Origin: a virus
DNA: 42,917 bases
IMG/VR virus record: IMGVR_UViG_3300020596_000043
Location: 1-42,917 of that record
Reading direction: 5' to 3' (one strand)
This document shows, piece after piece, positions 32,483 to 38,993 of this stretch. Made by a program: the position numbers and the translations under genes. How positions within the stretch are numbered: position 1 is the stretch's first letter; each line of letters begins with the position of its first letter. The notes below the pieces were generated by a model. The model saw only the letters and a list, made by a program, of their open reading frames with translations. It searched no databases and was not told the DNA's origin.

Positions 32483-32644
32483 TCGCCGCGTGCGCCGGCC
32501 TGTTCTAATCGAAGCTTGAGTAAACTAATAACTCAATTCTTGTCTAAAGAAACCAAATAGATCGCTTAAGTTAATATATAAATCAGCTAGTTATAAGCAA
32601 TCAATAACTCAATGCTTGTCTAAAGAAAAAGCATAAATGCCGAT
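32483..32644. other. AT-rich convergent intergenic region, candidate origin
   Basis: No gene is present. The first part is GC-rich, then 32520-32640 is strongly AT-rich in an otherwise GC-rich genome and contains a 26-bp direct repeat. Two copies of AATAACTCAAT(T/G)CTTGTC continuing into TAAAGAAA lie at 32527-32552 and 32603-32628 (25 of 26 identical), with TTAATATATAAAT between them. Iterons plus an easily melted segment suggest a replication origin. A binding site for packaging or recombination is the alternative. Confidence 0.45.
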
Positions 32645-32830
32645 TTAGTTAACGGGTTTCGTTGATTCCTGCGGGAACACCCAGCGCTGTGAGCGTTCGT
32701 CCCAAGACTGATAGATGCCTTGCGCAATCTGCGCTTCAGCCCACGAGTGAAAGGCCAGATAGCCAGCCGGTCGCGGGCAGCCCTTAGGATATTGCTCGAC
32801 CAGACCGGCGATGCGATCGGCTTCGGTCAT
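32645..32830 (-). CDS. small hypothetical protein, last gene of leftward operon
   Basis: A 61-aa protein. The ATG overlaps the upstream gene's stop by ATGA, which fixes this start against a longer frame. It has YPKGCPRPAGYLAFHSWAEAQ and ends WVFPQESTKPVN. Tryptophans (three) and one Cys suggest a small compact fold. No family recognised. It is not a member of the ELRAEW family. Confidence 0.65.
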   Translation of the reverse strand: MTEADRIAGLVEQYPKGCPRPAGYLAFHSWAEAQIAQGIYQSWDERSQRWVFPQESTKPVN

Positions 32831-33039
32831 GGCTGCTTTTCCTTTTCCTTCGCTAGCGCGGAGCGGTACGCCTCCCACGCGGTGCGCTCAGCCTTCTCCG
32901 CCAAACGGGTTGCCGCGTCCATCAACTCCACCTCCGCCGCACGAGCCGCCGCCCGCACCTCCCACTCCGCCTGTCCCGCCGCCACCGTAGCGTTCGCCGC
33001 GTTCCACTCCGACCGCAATACCTCTACCGTCTTGCTCAT
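32827..33039 (-). CDS. ELRAEW-family microprotein (copy y)
   Basis: A 70-aa Ala-rich, almost all-helical protein. It opens MSKTVEVLRSEWNAANATV and closes AWEAYRSALAKEKEKQP, the start and end typical for the family. The middle is a run of A-x-x-A heptads with alternating Glu/Arg. Overlaps at both ends (ATGA) couple it to its neighbours. No signal or membrane segment is present. Function unknown; likely a small protein-protein interactor. Confidence 0.75.
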   Translation of the reverse strand: MSKTVEVLRSEWNAANATVAAGQAEWEVRAAARAAEVELMDAATRLAEKAERTAWEAYRSALAKEKEKQP

Positions 33040-33230
33040 AGCAGCTGTTCCTTTTTCAGTGCGGCTAGGTACGCTTCATGCGCATCCATCTCCGCCGACC
33101 ACGCCAGCGCTGCATCTTCACATGCATCGCGATGCGCAAAGTGACGCCGCGCCGCCAGACTATCCGCCGCCCCCGTTGCCCGCCGCGCCGCACTCCAATC
33201 CGCCCTCAGTTCCTCTACCGTCTTGCTCAC
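33036..33230 (-). CDS. ELRAEW-family microprotein (copy x)
   Basis: A 64-aa protein. GTG start at 33230 (GTGA overlap with the DUF1364 gene). Opening MSKTVEELRADWSAARR and ending AYLAALKKEQLL match the family. The middle has extra His residues (ARRHFAHRDA). Its last codons contain AAAAAGGAACAGC, the Shine-Dalgarno sequence of the next gene. Confidence 0.75.
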   Translation of the reverse strand: MSKTVEELRADWSAARRATGAADSLAARRHFAHRDACEDAALAWSAEMDAHEAYLAALKKEQLL

Positions 33231-33511
33231 TTCAACACCCCCTGTTTGTGCAGCCTGATCAACGTCAACGCACAGTAGTGCAAAAATAGCTCGCTCCACT
33301 CCCAGCGTTTCAGTTTGTCCCGACTGCTGGTGTCCATTTCCAAATGACAGCGTGCACACAAATGCGCGGCAATCAGGTCGTTACCCTTACGGCCCATGCC
33401 GCCGCCATAAGCGTGCCGACGCGGCCCGAAGTAGTGCGCGAGAACGACCGTGCCATCCTGTGCACCGCAAGCGACGCAAGACTGATCGCGGGCAGCATTG
33501 CGCAACTTCAT
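33227..33511 (-). CDS. DUF1364 / YbcO-type HNH-like nuclease
   Basis: A 94-aa protein with the DUF1364 pattern: LRNAARDQSCVACG (zinc Cys), TVVLAHY, GMGRKGNDLIAAHLCARCHLEMD (second Cys pair and the His of the HNH-like core). YbcO of E. coli and its phage relatives are nucleases acting with recombination functions. It overlaps both neighbours, and lies beside the DUF1367 gene, with which it is often found in phage early regions. Confidence 0.82.
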   Translation of the reverse strand: MKLRNAARDQSCVACGAQDGTVVLAHYFGPRRHAYGGGMGRKGNDLIAAHLCARCHLEMDTSSRDKLKRWEWSELFLHYCALTLIRLHKQGVLK

Positions 33512-33936
33512 GCTGCACGCTGGCTGGCATAGACCGCAACCTGGTCGGCCAGCTCATCGACGTTCATATCAAAGAGCAGGTGCGCACATACGGTCATCAT
33601 CGAGGCCATGACCTTGCCGAATTCGATCTCATCTAAAGCGTCATAAGAAAGGCTGGCCGGCAATCGCACAATTTCACCGTCAAGCCCGACAAGCTCGGTG
33701 CTGTGCCCGGCAGCCAGTGCCACAGCTTTGCGGAAATCCTCGAAGTTGCCGTACCGATCCTGATTTTGATAGGTCAGGCCCAGCAGCGCAAAAGCGAGCT
33801 TGTGGTGCTGGTAGTTGCGAGGCTTAACAATGTCGGCCTTGTAAACTTCCCCCAAGCGATACCCGCGCACGGCTTCTGTGCTGGCTTCATCAGCTGGCAC
33901 AAACCCGGTCAACGTGCGCTTGAGATAGACGCGCAT
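33508..33936 (-). CDS. DUF1367 protein
   Basis: A 142-aa protein. The ATG at 33936 overlaps the upstream stop as TGATG. The family's hallmark PRNYQHHKLAFALLGLTYQNQ (usual form PRN-x-x-x-H-x-x-FFALL) is at about 41-60. DUF1367 proteins occur in phage recombination/replication blocks. Biochemistry is not established. The C-terminal acidic helix region is normal. Confidence 0.82.
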   Translation of the reverse strand: MRVYLKRTLTGFVPADEASTEAVRGYRLGEVYKADIVKPRNYQHHKLAFALLGLTYQNQDRYGNFEDFRKAVALAAGHSTELVGLDGEIVRLPASLSYDALDEIEFGKVMASMMTVCAHLLFDMNVDELADQVAVYASQRAA

Positions 33937-34616
33937 CAAAGCACCGCGATGAATCGCTTGTGGATCTCACGCACCCGCATCACGTCAGCCTTGCAGTGTT
34001 CGACGACTTTAAGCGGGTCGCTCGCCCAGGCTTCGGCTACCTGTGAGCCGTCTATATCCTCATTCAGGTCGCCCAGCAATTCGCGGCTTAAATCCTTCAA
34101 CTTCACAAAGCCCTTGTATCCCGCCCACATGCGCATCGTGTCCAGCGATCGGTAGCGTTCCGTTTTGAAATCTACCGCAGCAGCCATGTATCGCGGCAAC
34201 CTAACCCCGTGCCTGACTGCCCGTTGAAACAGAAACTGCAAATCAAAGTTGATGTTGTGACCCACACAGATCAGGTCACCATCTATTGTCCCACTGCGCG
34301 GTAAGCTGGCCTTGACGATGGTTGCGAATGTTTCTTGTATCAATGTCGACTCGCTGCGACCCTCCAGCGGTGGCAGACAGAAAATGTCGCCATCATCAAT
34401 CGCCCAGCCAATGGCGCACACCTCGCCGTAAAGCCCATTCAACGCCAGTTTGGCGTGTTCCTCGTGTGCAGCAGCGGTGGCGTTTTCAGCCATCCACGCT
34501 TTGATGGAGTCCTCCTTTTTGTACTGACCGGGCGGCTTTATGTTCGCCAGGATGCGGTCGAAATGCCCACCGGATTGCGGTGGGAGTGTTTCAATGTCTA
34601 GGTATAAAAATGCCAC
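33936..34616 (-). CDS. DEDD-family 3'-5' exonuclease
   Basis: A 226-aa protein from GTG at 34616 (a longer frame to 34670 would run into the previous gene). Exo I: FLYLDIETLPP. Exo II: GHNINFDLQFLFQRA. Exo III: HCKADVMRVREIHKRF. This is a RNase-H-fold DnaQ/PolB-type exonuclease. The tyrosine typical of DEDDy (Y-x3-D) is a His here, though the spacing to Asp is kept. It likely trims DNA ends in phage replication or recombination. Confidence 0.82.
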   Translation of the reverse strand: MAFLYLDIETLPPQSGGHFDRILANIKPPGQYKKEDSIKAWMAENATAAAHEEHAKLALNGLYGEVCAIGWAIDDGDIFCLPPLEGRSESTLIQETFATIVKASLPRSGTIDGDLICVGHNINFDLQFLFQRAVRHGVRLPRYMAAAVDFKTERYRSLDTMRMWAGYKGFVKLKDLSRELLGDLNEDIDGSQVAEAWASDPLKVVEHCKADVMRVREIHKRFIAVL

Positions 34617-34623
34617 TGGTTTC

Positions 34624-35259
34624 TCAGAATGGAATGTCGTCGTCAAAATCCGCATCGCCGGCTGGTGCAACAGAATTTGCAGTCTTTACCGACTGAGCGC
34701 TCACACGTTCCTGCAGCTTTTCCTTGATCCATTTCGGCAGCTGCTCGAATGTGTCAGCATCAGGATCATCAAGACTGTATAGCAACACGCCCACTTCGGA
34801 TTTCGCCACCGACGCTTTCGCGCGTTGCTCTTTCGACAACCCGATGATGCCGGTAATGTTGGCGTAGGTTTTACCTTCGCCCTCAGTGTGTGTGACCATC
34901 AGCTGGCAGCATTTGCCGGCCACGCTTGAGATATCAAAGCCCTTGAGTTCGTCGGCAGTAAAGGGCTTGCCGCGCCAGTTCTCCAACACCTGTCGCAGCT
35001 TCGCCTTTTCGTGTAGCGATAGCGTGTAGGTCGAGCCAATCGAGCACGGCCCTTCAGTTTCTTTGCCGTCCTTTTCGTAGGTGATCCGTTCGTCCGGCAC
35101 TTCCCAGCGCAAATAAACCTTGTGCTGAGATTTAACCTGGCCCTGGAATTCACTACGCTGCACACCCAAATCAACCACCATATTGCAAATCGCAAAATGG
35201 CAGCCCGGCGGGACTTTCTTGAAGTCCTTACCGCCCGTGTCTGATGCATAAATCGCCAT
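34624..35259 (-). CDS. single-stranded DNA-binding-like protein
   Basis: A 211-aa protein with AAGGAG six bases before ATG. The beta-rich N-half (VPPGCHFAICNMVVDLG, HKVYLRWEVPD, TYTLSLHEKAKLRQVL) fits phage replication/ssDNA-binding proteins. The C-terminus ends ADFDDDIPF, matching the acidic DDDIPF tip by which SSB recruits partners. Co-transcription with exonuclease, DUF1367 and DUF1364 supports a role in recombination. The fold is inferred, but the tip is clear. Confidence 0.7.
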   Translation of the reverse strand: MAIYASDTGGKDFKKVPPGCHFAICNMVVDLGVQRSEFQGQVKSQHKVYLRWEVPDERITYEKDGKETEGPCSIGSTYTLSLHEKAKLRQVLENWRGKPFTADELKGFDISSVAGKCCQLMVTHTEGEGKTYANITGIIGLSKEQRAKASVAKSEVGVLLYSLDDPDADTFEQLPKWIKEKLQERVSAQSVKTANSVAPAGDADFDDDIPF

Positions 35260-35280
35260 GTCATTCTCCTTCGTTACTAG

Positions 35281-35382
35281 TCAAAAATAATCGCGCCCAC
35301 CACGACTGGTCCGCCAATTCGGCACCGGCAGTCGGCCGTTATCGGCAAGCAGTCGTTTAAGCCATTTTCTAAATCGTTTCAT
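35281..35382 (-). CDS. 33-aa basic peptide, ATGA-coupled
   Basis: The ATG (35382) overlaps the upstream stop (TGA at 35379-35381). The product is very basic (MKRFRKWLKRLLADNGRLP, then NWRTSRGGRDYF). It is too short for standard gene calling. Its N-terminus looks like an amphipathic cationic helix, so nucleic-acid or membrane binding is possible. Confidence 0.55.
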   Translation of the reverse strand: MKRFRKWLKRLLADNGRLPVPNWRTSRGGRDYF

Positions 35383-35609
35383 TTCAAGTTTTCCTCAAGT
35401 TTCGTAAGCTGATCTTTAAGAGTCGTCAGGTGTGACCTGGCCGTAAGCAAGTCAGCCTCAAGCCGTCTCACGCGCACACGTTGCGCGATCGCTTCACGGG
35501 CGATCAGCCACACCTGCTCGGCATGGTTCGCGCTTTCATCGACGACATAGTTAGGCTCGGGGGCGTAGTCAACAGTCGCGAAGTCACGCTGGAAATAGTC
35601 GCGGCTCAT
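35379..35609 (-). CDS. coiled-coil protein (76 aa)
   Basis: The N-half is acidic/aromatic (DYFQRDFATVDYAPEPNYVV). The C-half is a clear coiled coil (RRLEADLLTARSHLTTLKDQ and QLTKLEENLK) with Leu at heptad positions. It couples upstream and downstream through ATGA-type overlaps. No family recognised. Confidence 0.7.
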   Translation of the reverse strand: MSRDYFQRDFATVDYAPEPNYVVDESANHAEQVWLIAREAIAQRVRVRRLEADLLTARSHLTTLKDQLTKLEENLK

Positions 35610-35968
35610 CGTGATATCTCAATCGCGCTGAGTGATGCCCACTGCCACTTGATAGGCGAGACACTAATCAGCGGCAGCCGTGAGCTGTGGACGGAGACAG
35701 GGCAACCCATGCGGGCGGCATTTCGCTGCATATCCGCCCGGCGCGCGTAGCCTTCTGACGCGCTGCCGATGATCCGACCGTTGCCCGCCCACAGTCGCCA
35801 GCGCCACTCCTGCCCGTCCTCAGTCGTGTAAAGCTCCCACACTGCAGGCGCGTTCCTGCGTCGAGATCCCAGTTGACTGGGTATTTTCGTGAATATCACC
35901 CAGTGAATAATGTCCCCGTTCAATATTGCGTATCGGGTTATGTGACGCGGTATTTTTTTAGGTTTCAT
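35606..35968 (-). CDS. DUF1508-like protein
   Basis: A 120-aa basic protein. Residues about 45-90 contain VWELYTTEDGQEWRWRLWAG, NGRIIGSASEGYARRADMQR, then NAARMG, the strand-turn-helix pattern of DUF1508 (YegP). That domain is usually duplicated in bacteria; here it is single, with a longer N-terminus. It overlaps both neighbours by ATGA. Confidence 0.72.
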   Translation of the reverse strand: MKPKKIPRHITRYAILNGDIIHWVIFTKIPSQLGSRRRNAPAVWELYTTEDGQEWRWRLWAGNGRIIGSASEGYARRADMQRNAARMGCPVSVHSSRLPLISVSPIKWQWASLSAIEISR

Positions 35969-36075
35969 GATTCGTCCTCGTCACGTTCCAACCACATGCA
36001 ACACAGCGCCATGATCGCGATTGCTCCCAGCAGCAACGCCAGCACAGCCCAGTTCGATTCAATTATCGGCGTCAT
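35965..36075 (-). CDS. 36-aa single-span membrane peptide
   Basis: A short protein with one hydrophobic helix (WAVLALLLGAIAIMALCCMW) between a polar start and the acidic end LERDEDES. ATGA overlaps at both ends support that it is a gene. Similar tiny membrane proteins are common in phage early regions. Possible roles include superinfection exclusion or modulation of host membrane proteins, which is speculation. Confidence 0.6.
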   Translation of the reverse strand: MTPIIESNWAVLALLLGAIAIMALCCMWLERDEDES

Positions 36076-36218
36076 TTGTCGCGCTCCTTTGCGTATAGTG
36101 CGGCTTGACACTCGTTCCACGCTGCGATCTCCGCCTTGACCGCCACCTCCGCTGCCGCCTGTCCCGCCGCGTATGTCGCTTCCAACTCCGCCCGCAATTC
36201 CTCTGTCGTCTTACTCAT
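36072..36218 (-). CDS. ELRAEW-family microprotein (copy o)
   Basis: A 48-aa protein. It opens MSKTTEELRAELEATYAAG and has AAWNECQAALYAKERDK at the end, the shortest version with both family ends except copy l. Ala-rich and helical throughout. ATG at 36218. It overlaps the membrane peptide downstream by ATGA. Confidence 0.7.
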   Translation of the reverse strand: MSKTTEELRAELEATYAAGQAAAEVAVKAEIAAWNECQAALYAKERDK

Positions 36219-36229
36219 GTCCTGGGCTC

Positions 36230-36952
36230 CTACTTCGACAGTCGGCGCTGCAACTGCCGGCGCTCTCGCTCAGCTAGTTCGTCACGGGTCACGTAAGCCG
36301 ACATGTCTGGCACCGGGGCAGCCAGCACGACAGGCGCGACCGGCGTACACGTCGGCAGTACTACGCCCCGTTTTGCGGCTCTCCGGCCCGCCTTGGACAC
36401 GTTCAGCACAGCGCACGCGGCTTGCTGCTCGCCGACCGACGCGAACGCCTGCGCGAGCATAAAATCGTAGCACTGTGCCGACGTAAACCCGACGCCCAAG
36501 AACGCCGCGCCGCCGGCAGACGATCCACCCGCGTTGCCCGCGACGCCGCAACCTTGAATCGCGAATGAGCCCTGGCCGATGGCTGGGGCTTGGCGGATCT
36601 GCCGGTCGCCCTCGATCATAATTTGGTTGTTCGCTACCGCAGCGGAATCCCCGCCGTCCGCATTGCCACCGGCAGCGGAGACTCCTGACACCGAACCGCC
36701 GACACCACCAGCGCCGCCGGTCGCGTTCGCGTTCGAGTTGCCGCCAGCGCCGCCGGTCGCGCTCGAGTTGCTTGCTGCCAGTGCAGCCGCTTCGGCAGCC
36801 GCTTCGGCAGCCGCTTCGGCAGCCGCAGCCGCAACCGACACCGCAGCCGACTGCGAGTTCGCGTGGCTTTTTACGTAGGTGGCAGGGGCAGGGCTGACAG
36901 CAAACGCTGCCAACGGGGCCGACGCCAGTATTGCAAATATAGCTGATTTCAT
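36230..36952 (-). CDS. secreted Ala/Gly-rich protein
   Basis: A 240-aa protein. The ATG at 36952 is the natural start because it opens a signal peptide (MKSAIFAILASAPLAAFA). An Ala-rich region follows (EAAAEAAAEAAA, encoded by 12-bp repeats), then a Gly/Asn-rich low-complexity part (TGGAGG type), a Cys-containing domain (QGCGVAGNAGG, AQCYDFMLAQAF, QAACAVLNVSK) and a Pro-rich stretch. It ends with a basic helix (AERERRQLQRRLSK). An envelope or extracellular role is inferred. Confidence 0.65.
   Translation of the reverse strand: MKSAIFAILASAPLAAFAVSPAPATYVKSHANSQSAAVSVAAAAAEAAAEAAAEAAALAASNSSATGGAGGNSNANATGGAGGVGGSVSGVSAAGGNADGGDSAAVANNQIMIEGDRQIRQAPAIGQGSFAIQGCGVAGNAGGSSAGGAAFLGVGFTSAQCYDFMLAQAFASVGEQQAACAVLNVSKAGRRAAKRGVVLPTCTPVAPVVLAAPVPDMSAYVTRDELAERERRQLQRRLSK
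36783..36830. repeat. 12-bp tandem repeat in the secreted-protein gene
   Basis: Three copies of GCAGCCGCTTCG (36783-36818) plus a partial fourth encode the EAAA repeats on the minus strand. Being a multiple of three they can change length without frameshift, so the helix length may vary among related phages. Confidence 0.85.
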
Positions 36953-36963
36953 GTTTGTGCTCC

Positions 36964-37146
36964 TTAAACCCGGATCGTCAGCGGGCACAGCTTCACCACG
37001 TTGATCGTGATCGTGTACTCGTCGCCGAGATAGTCGTATACGCACTGCTTGGTCATGCCCGTCTCGCGCTCGTACTGGAGGAAGGCCGTGCCTGCGTAGG
37101 CTGTGCCTGCGGCCAGTGTCATCGCGATCAACAGAATCGTCTTCAT
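36964..37146 (-). CDS. small secreted protein (60 aa)
   Basis: The ATG at 37146 has GAGG eight bases upstream. A short cleavable signal (MKTILLIAMTLAAGTAYAG) precedes a 40-aa mature domain with two Cys (KQCVYDYLG and KLCPLTIRV) likely forming a disulfide. I associate this pattern (K-Q-C-x-Y-D ... CPL-x-I) with small phage periplasmic proteins. It is paired with the larger secreted Ala/Gly protein immediately after. Confidence 0.7.
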   Translation of the reverse strand: MKTILLIAMTLAAGTAYAGTAFLQYERETGMTKQCVYDYLGDEYTITINVVKLCPLTIRV

Positions 37147-37168
37147 CGTGTTTCCCTCGTTGTGTGAT

Positions 37169-37288
37169 TCAATCATTTACCTGATCCGCCGTCTGGACCG
37201 TCGCGTCGTGCATAGCGTTCCACGCTTTGTTGACCACCGCGCACGCCGCGAGCCACTCCGCCCGCAGTTCGTTGGATGCCGTGGTCAT
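37169..37288 (-). CDS. ELRAEW-family microprotein (copy l, shortest)
   Basis: A 39-aa protein. It opens MTTASNELRAEWLAACAVVN and has AWNAMHDATV, then ends without the KKEQQS tail. It appears truncated at the C-terminus relative to its relatives, consistent with the next gene having its own strong ribosome-binding site. ATGA overlap with the upstream gene. Confidence 0.6.
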   Translation of the reverse strand: MTTASNELRAEWLAACAVVNKAWNAMHDATVQTADQVND

Positions 37289-37449
37289 TTGCCGCACGCC
37301 CTGAGCGCTTCGTGGGCGTCCAGCTTCTCGGCTTCAAGCAGGGCATCGCGAAAGCACTGCACCATATTTTCACCCATTGCCTCACCCATCGTTTTGTTAA
37401 GCACGAGTACTAAATAATCCTCAATCACTGTAAGTCTGTTTTCACTCAT
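37285..37449 (-). CDS. small helical protein (54 aa)
   Basis: Overlaps both neighbours (ATGA). It is not of the ELRAEW type: it starts MSENRLTVIEDYLVLVLNKT and has MGEAMGENMVQCFRDALLEA. It is met by its frame, coupling and acidic helical composition. Possibly a remnant or an independent small gene. Confidence 0.6.
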   Translation of the reverse strand: MSENRLTVIEDYLVLVLNKTMGEAMGENMVQCFRDALLEAEKLDAHEALRACGK

Positions 37450-37646
37450 GGCTGCTGTTCCTTTTTCAGTGCGGCCTGCACCTGCTCGTTTTCAGCGCGC
37501 AGAGCTTCTTGGACCGTCTGATGATCGACCGAGCCGGTCAGCAGCCAGCGCATCATCGTGGGCACATCCCACTCCGCCTGTCTCGCCACCACCGTAGCGT
37601 TCGCCGCGAGCCACTCCGCCCGCAATTCCTCTACCGCCTTGCTCAT
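37446..37646 (-). CDS. ELRAEW-family microprotein (copy j)
   Basis: A 66-aa protein. It opens MSKAVEELRAEWLAANATV, then has a unique middle (TMMRWLLTGSVDHQTVQ), and ends QAALKKEQQP. The start and end match copies g, h, x and y closely, while the middle differs. The pattern fits domain-level shuffling between conserved ends. Confidence 0.72.
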   Translation of the reverse strand: MSKAVEELRAEWLAANATVVARQAEWDVPTMMRWLLTGSVDHQTVQEALRAENEQVQAALKKEQQP

Positions 37647-37882
37647 GACTGCTGCTCCCTCGTCAATGCGCTGCTGAAACAGTGCGGGCAGATATACCCG
37701 GCGCGGCTGCGAATCAGCATGCCCGTTTCGTGGTAGTCACTCGCCAGCTCGCTGCAGTCAGTCTCGCTGGGTGTTGTCGTCGTGCGCTCGCAATCCGCGC
37801 ACCTGTAAATAGGTGGCAGCAACTCGCCAAGCCGTCGCTGCAGGCCGATCAGGTTGGCGATCAATTCAGCCTTGGTTGTCAC
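37643..37882 (-). CDS. zinc-ribbon protein with family-type tail
   Basis: A 79-aa protein from GTG at 37882 (GTGA overlap). Zinc-ribbon Cys pairs: YRCADCERT (about 31-34) and YICPHCFSS (about 68-71). Its start (MTTKAELIANLIG) and the ending REQQS share the family's ends, although the body is different. It suggests that the coupling tail is retained by unrelated genes of the operon. Confidence 0.68.
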   Translation of the reverse strand: MTTKAELIANLIGLQRRLGELLPPIYRCADCERTTTTPSETDCSELASDYHETGMLIRSRAGYICPHCFSSALTREQQS

Positions 37883-38055
37883 GACTGCCGTTCCTTTAGC
37901 TGTGCGTCCAGGTACGCGTCCCAAGCCACGTTCTCCGCCTTCACCGCCGCGTCCCTCGCATCTCCCCAAGAAAGGTGCTTGGCCTTCACCGCCGCCGTCA
38001 GCGCGTTATCCGCCGCGTCCCACTCCGCCCTCAATTCCTCTTTCGTCTTGCTCAT
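37879..38055 (-). CDS. ELRAEW-family microprotein (copy h)
   Basis: A 58-aa protein. It opens MSKTKEELRAEWDAADNALT, has AAVKAENVAWDAYLDAQ and ends LKERQS. It is the closest to the family consensus. AAAGGAACGG in its last codons is the ribosome-binding site for the following gene. Confidence 0.75.
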   Translation of the reverse strand: MSKTKEELRAEWDAADNALTAAVKAKHLSWGDARDAAVKAENVAWDAYLDAQLKERQS

Positions 38056-38258
38056 GACTGCTGTTCCTTTTTCAGAGCGGCTTGGTACGCCGCCCACGCA
38101 GCATTCGCCGCATTCTCGGCCGCCATTGCCGTATTGTGCGCCGCAGACTCGGCCGCCAATGCCGTATCGCACGCACGATCTGCCACGTCCCACTCATCCC
38201 GCAGTGCATTGACCGAGGCTTCCCATTCGGCGTGCAGCTCTTCCGGTGTCTTGGTCAT
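38052..38258 (-). CDS. ELRAEW-family microprotein (copy g)
   Basis: A 68-aa protein with MTKTPEELHAEWEASVNALR at the start, a run of Ala-rich heptads in the middle (AAESAAHNTAMAAENAANAA) and AAYQAALKKEQQS at the end. The middle looks internally duplicated. Coupled at both ends by ATGA. Confidence 0.75.
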   Translation of the reverse strand: MTKTPEELHAEWEASVNALRDEWDVADRACDTALAAESAAHNTAMAAENAANAAWAAYQAALKKEQQS

Positions 38259-38473
38259 GACTGCCGTTCCTTTAGCTGTGCGTCCACGTAATTTGCCATT
38301 GCCTCATCCGCCGCCTGCCAGACCGCGTCGTGCGCCACGCGCGCTTCGCGCAATTCGATATCCGCCGCCTTAACTTTTAGTCCCGCCTCTTTAACCCTTA
38401 CTGCCGCCGCCACTAACAACGATGCCGCCGCATCCCATTTCGCCCTCAATACAGCCACCGTGTTCGTTGTCAC
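38255..38473 (-). CDS. ELRAEW-family microprotein (copy f, diverged)
   Basis: A 72-aa protein from GTG at 38473. LRAKWDAAASLLV corresponds to the family's ELRAEWDAA. The middle is rich in Val/Ala/Lys (VKEAGLKVKAADIE) and the end YVDAQLKERQS is the same as in copy h. Coupled by GTGA to the gene before it. Confidence 0.7.
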   Translation of the reverse strand: MTTNTVAVLRAKWDAAASLLVAAAVRVKEAGLKVKAADIELREARVAHDAVWQAADEAMANYVDAQLKERQS

Positions 38474-38676
38474 GTTGACACCGCCGTCAAAATTTCGTAC
38501 CTGCGCCAGGCTGCATACGCAGCGTCGCGGGCTATGGCGGCCTCGGCTTGGGCTTTAGTCACTACCGCATCAGCTGCTGTTACCGCCTCAGTGGCTTCTC
38601 GCCACGCTTTAGCAGCCGATGCCGCCTCTTTAGCAGCCATTGCGGCCCGCAGCTTGTCGATGGCTTTTGTGTTCAT
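38470..38676 (-). CDS. Ala-rich helical microprotein (copy e, distant)
   Basis: A 68-aa protein. KLRAAMAAKEAASAAKAWRE corresponds loosely to the family start. The body is Ala-rich helix (TEAVTAADAVVTKAQAEA, AAWRRYEI). The tail is lost (LTAVST). ATGA-coupled. Relation to the family is likely but not certain. Confidence 0.62.
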   Translation of the reverse strand: MNTKAIDKLRAAMAAKEAASAAKAWREATEAVTAADAVVTKAQAEAAIARDAAYAAWRRYEILTAVST

Positions 38677-38993
38677 GACTGCGCCGCCTTCGCTGCCTGC
38701 TTTGCCAGCTCCAGCTGTGCCAGTCGCGCTTTCCATTTTGCATCCCGCTCTAGCCAATCCTCGCGAGCCTGCGCATCCCGTGCGTTTCTTTTTTCCTCAT
38801 ACGCTACCCGCAGTTCTTTGGCTGTCTTTGCCGCGCTTGACGCACACTCCGCAGCCCAGGATGGCCCGAACCATTCTACGATTTGCTGCACTTCGACAGG
38901 AGACGCGCCCCTGCCCTGTGCCCGCATGCGCGTCAGCATGATGGCGTAGTCGGTCGCCGCTGCGCGTTCGAGTTCAGTCGTGTTCGTGGTCAT
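38673..38993 (-). CDS. small helical protein (106 aa)
   Basis: The longest of the array. An N-terminal unique part (ATDYAIMLTRMRAQGRGASP, IVEWFGPSWA) is followed by a charged Ala-rich helix (KTAKELRVAYEEKRNARDAQ, AREDWLERDAKWKARLAQLE). KELRVAYEE may derive from the ELRAEW element, which would place the family motif mid-protein. ATGA overlaps at both ends. Confidence 0.62.
   Translation of the reverse strand: MTTNTTELERAAATDYAIMLTRMRAQGRGASPVEVQQIVEWFGPSWAAECASSAAKTAKELRVAYEEKRNARDAQAREDWLERDAKWKARLAQLELAKQAAKAAQS

Noticed and set aside
32483-32644. Attachment (att) site
   Set aside because: No integrase or excisionase gene is present in the window, so the direct repeats are not read as att sites.
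34335-34601. 88-codon + strand ORF
   Set aside because: Antisense to the DEDD exonuclease, which has all motifs.
37682-38212. 176-codon + strand ORF
   Set aside because: Antisense to the microprotein genes. Its Ser/Pro-rich sequence mirrors their Ala/Glu codons.
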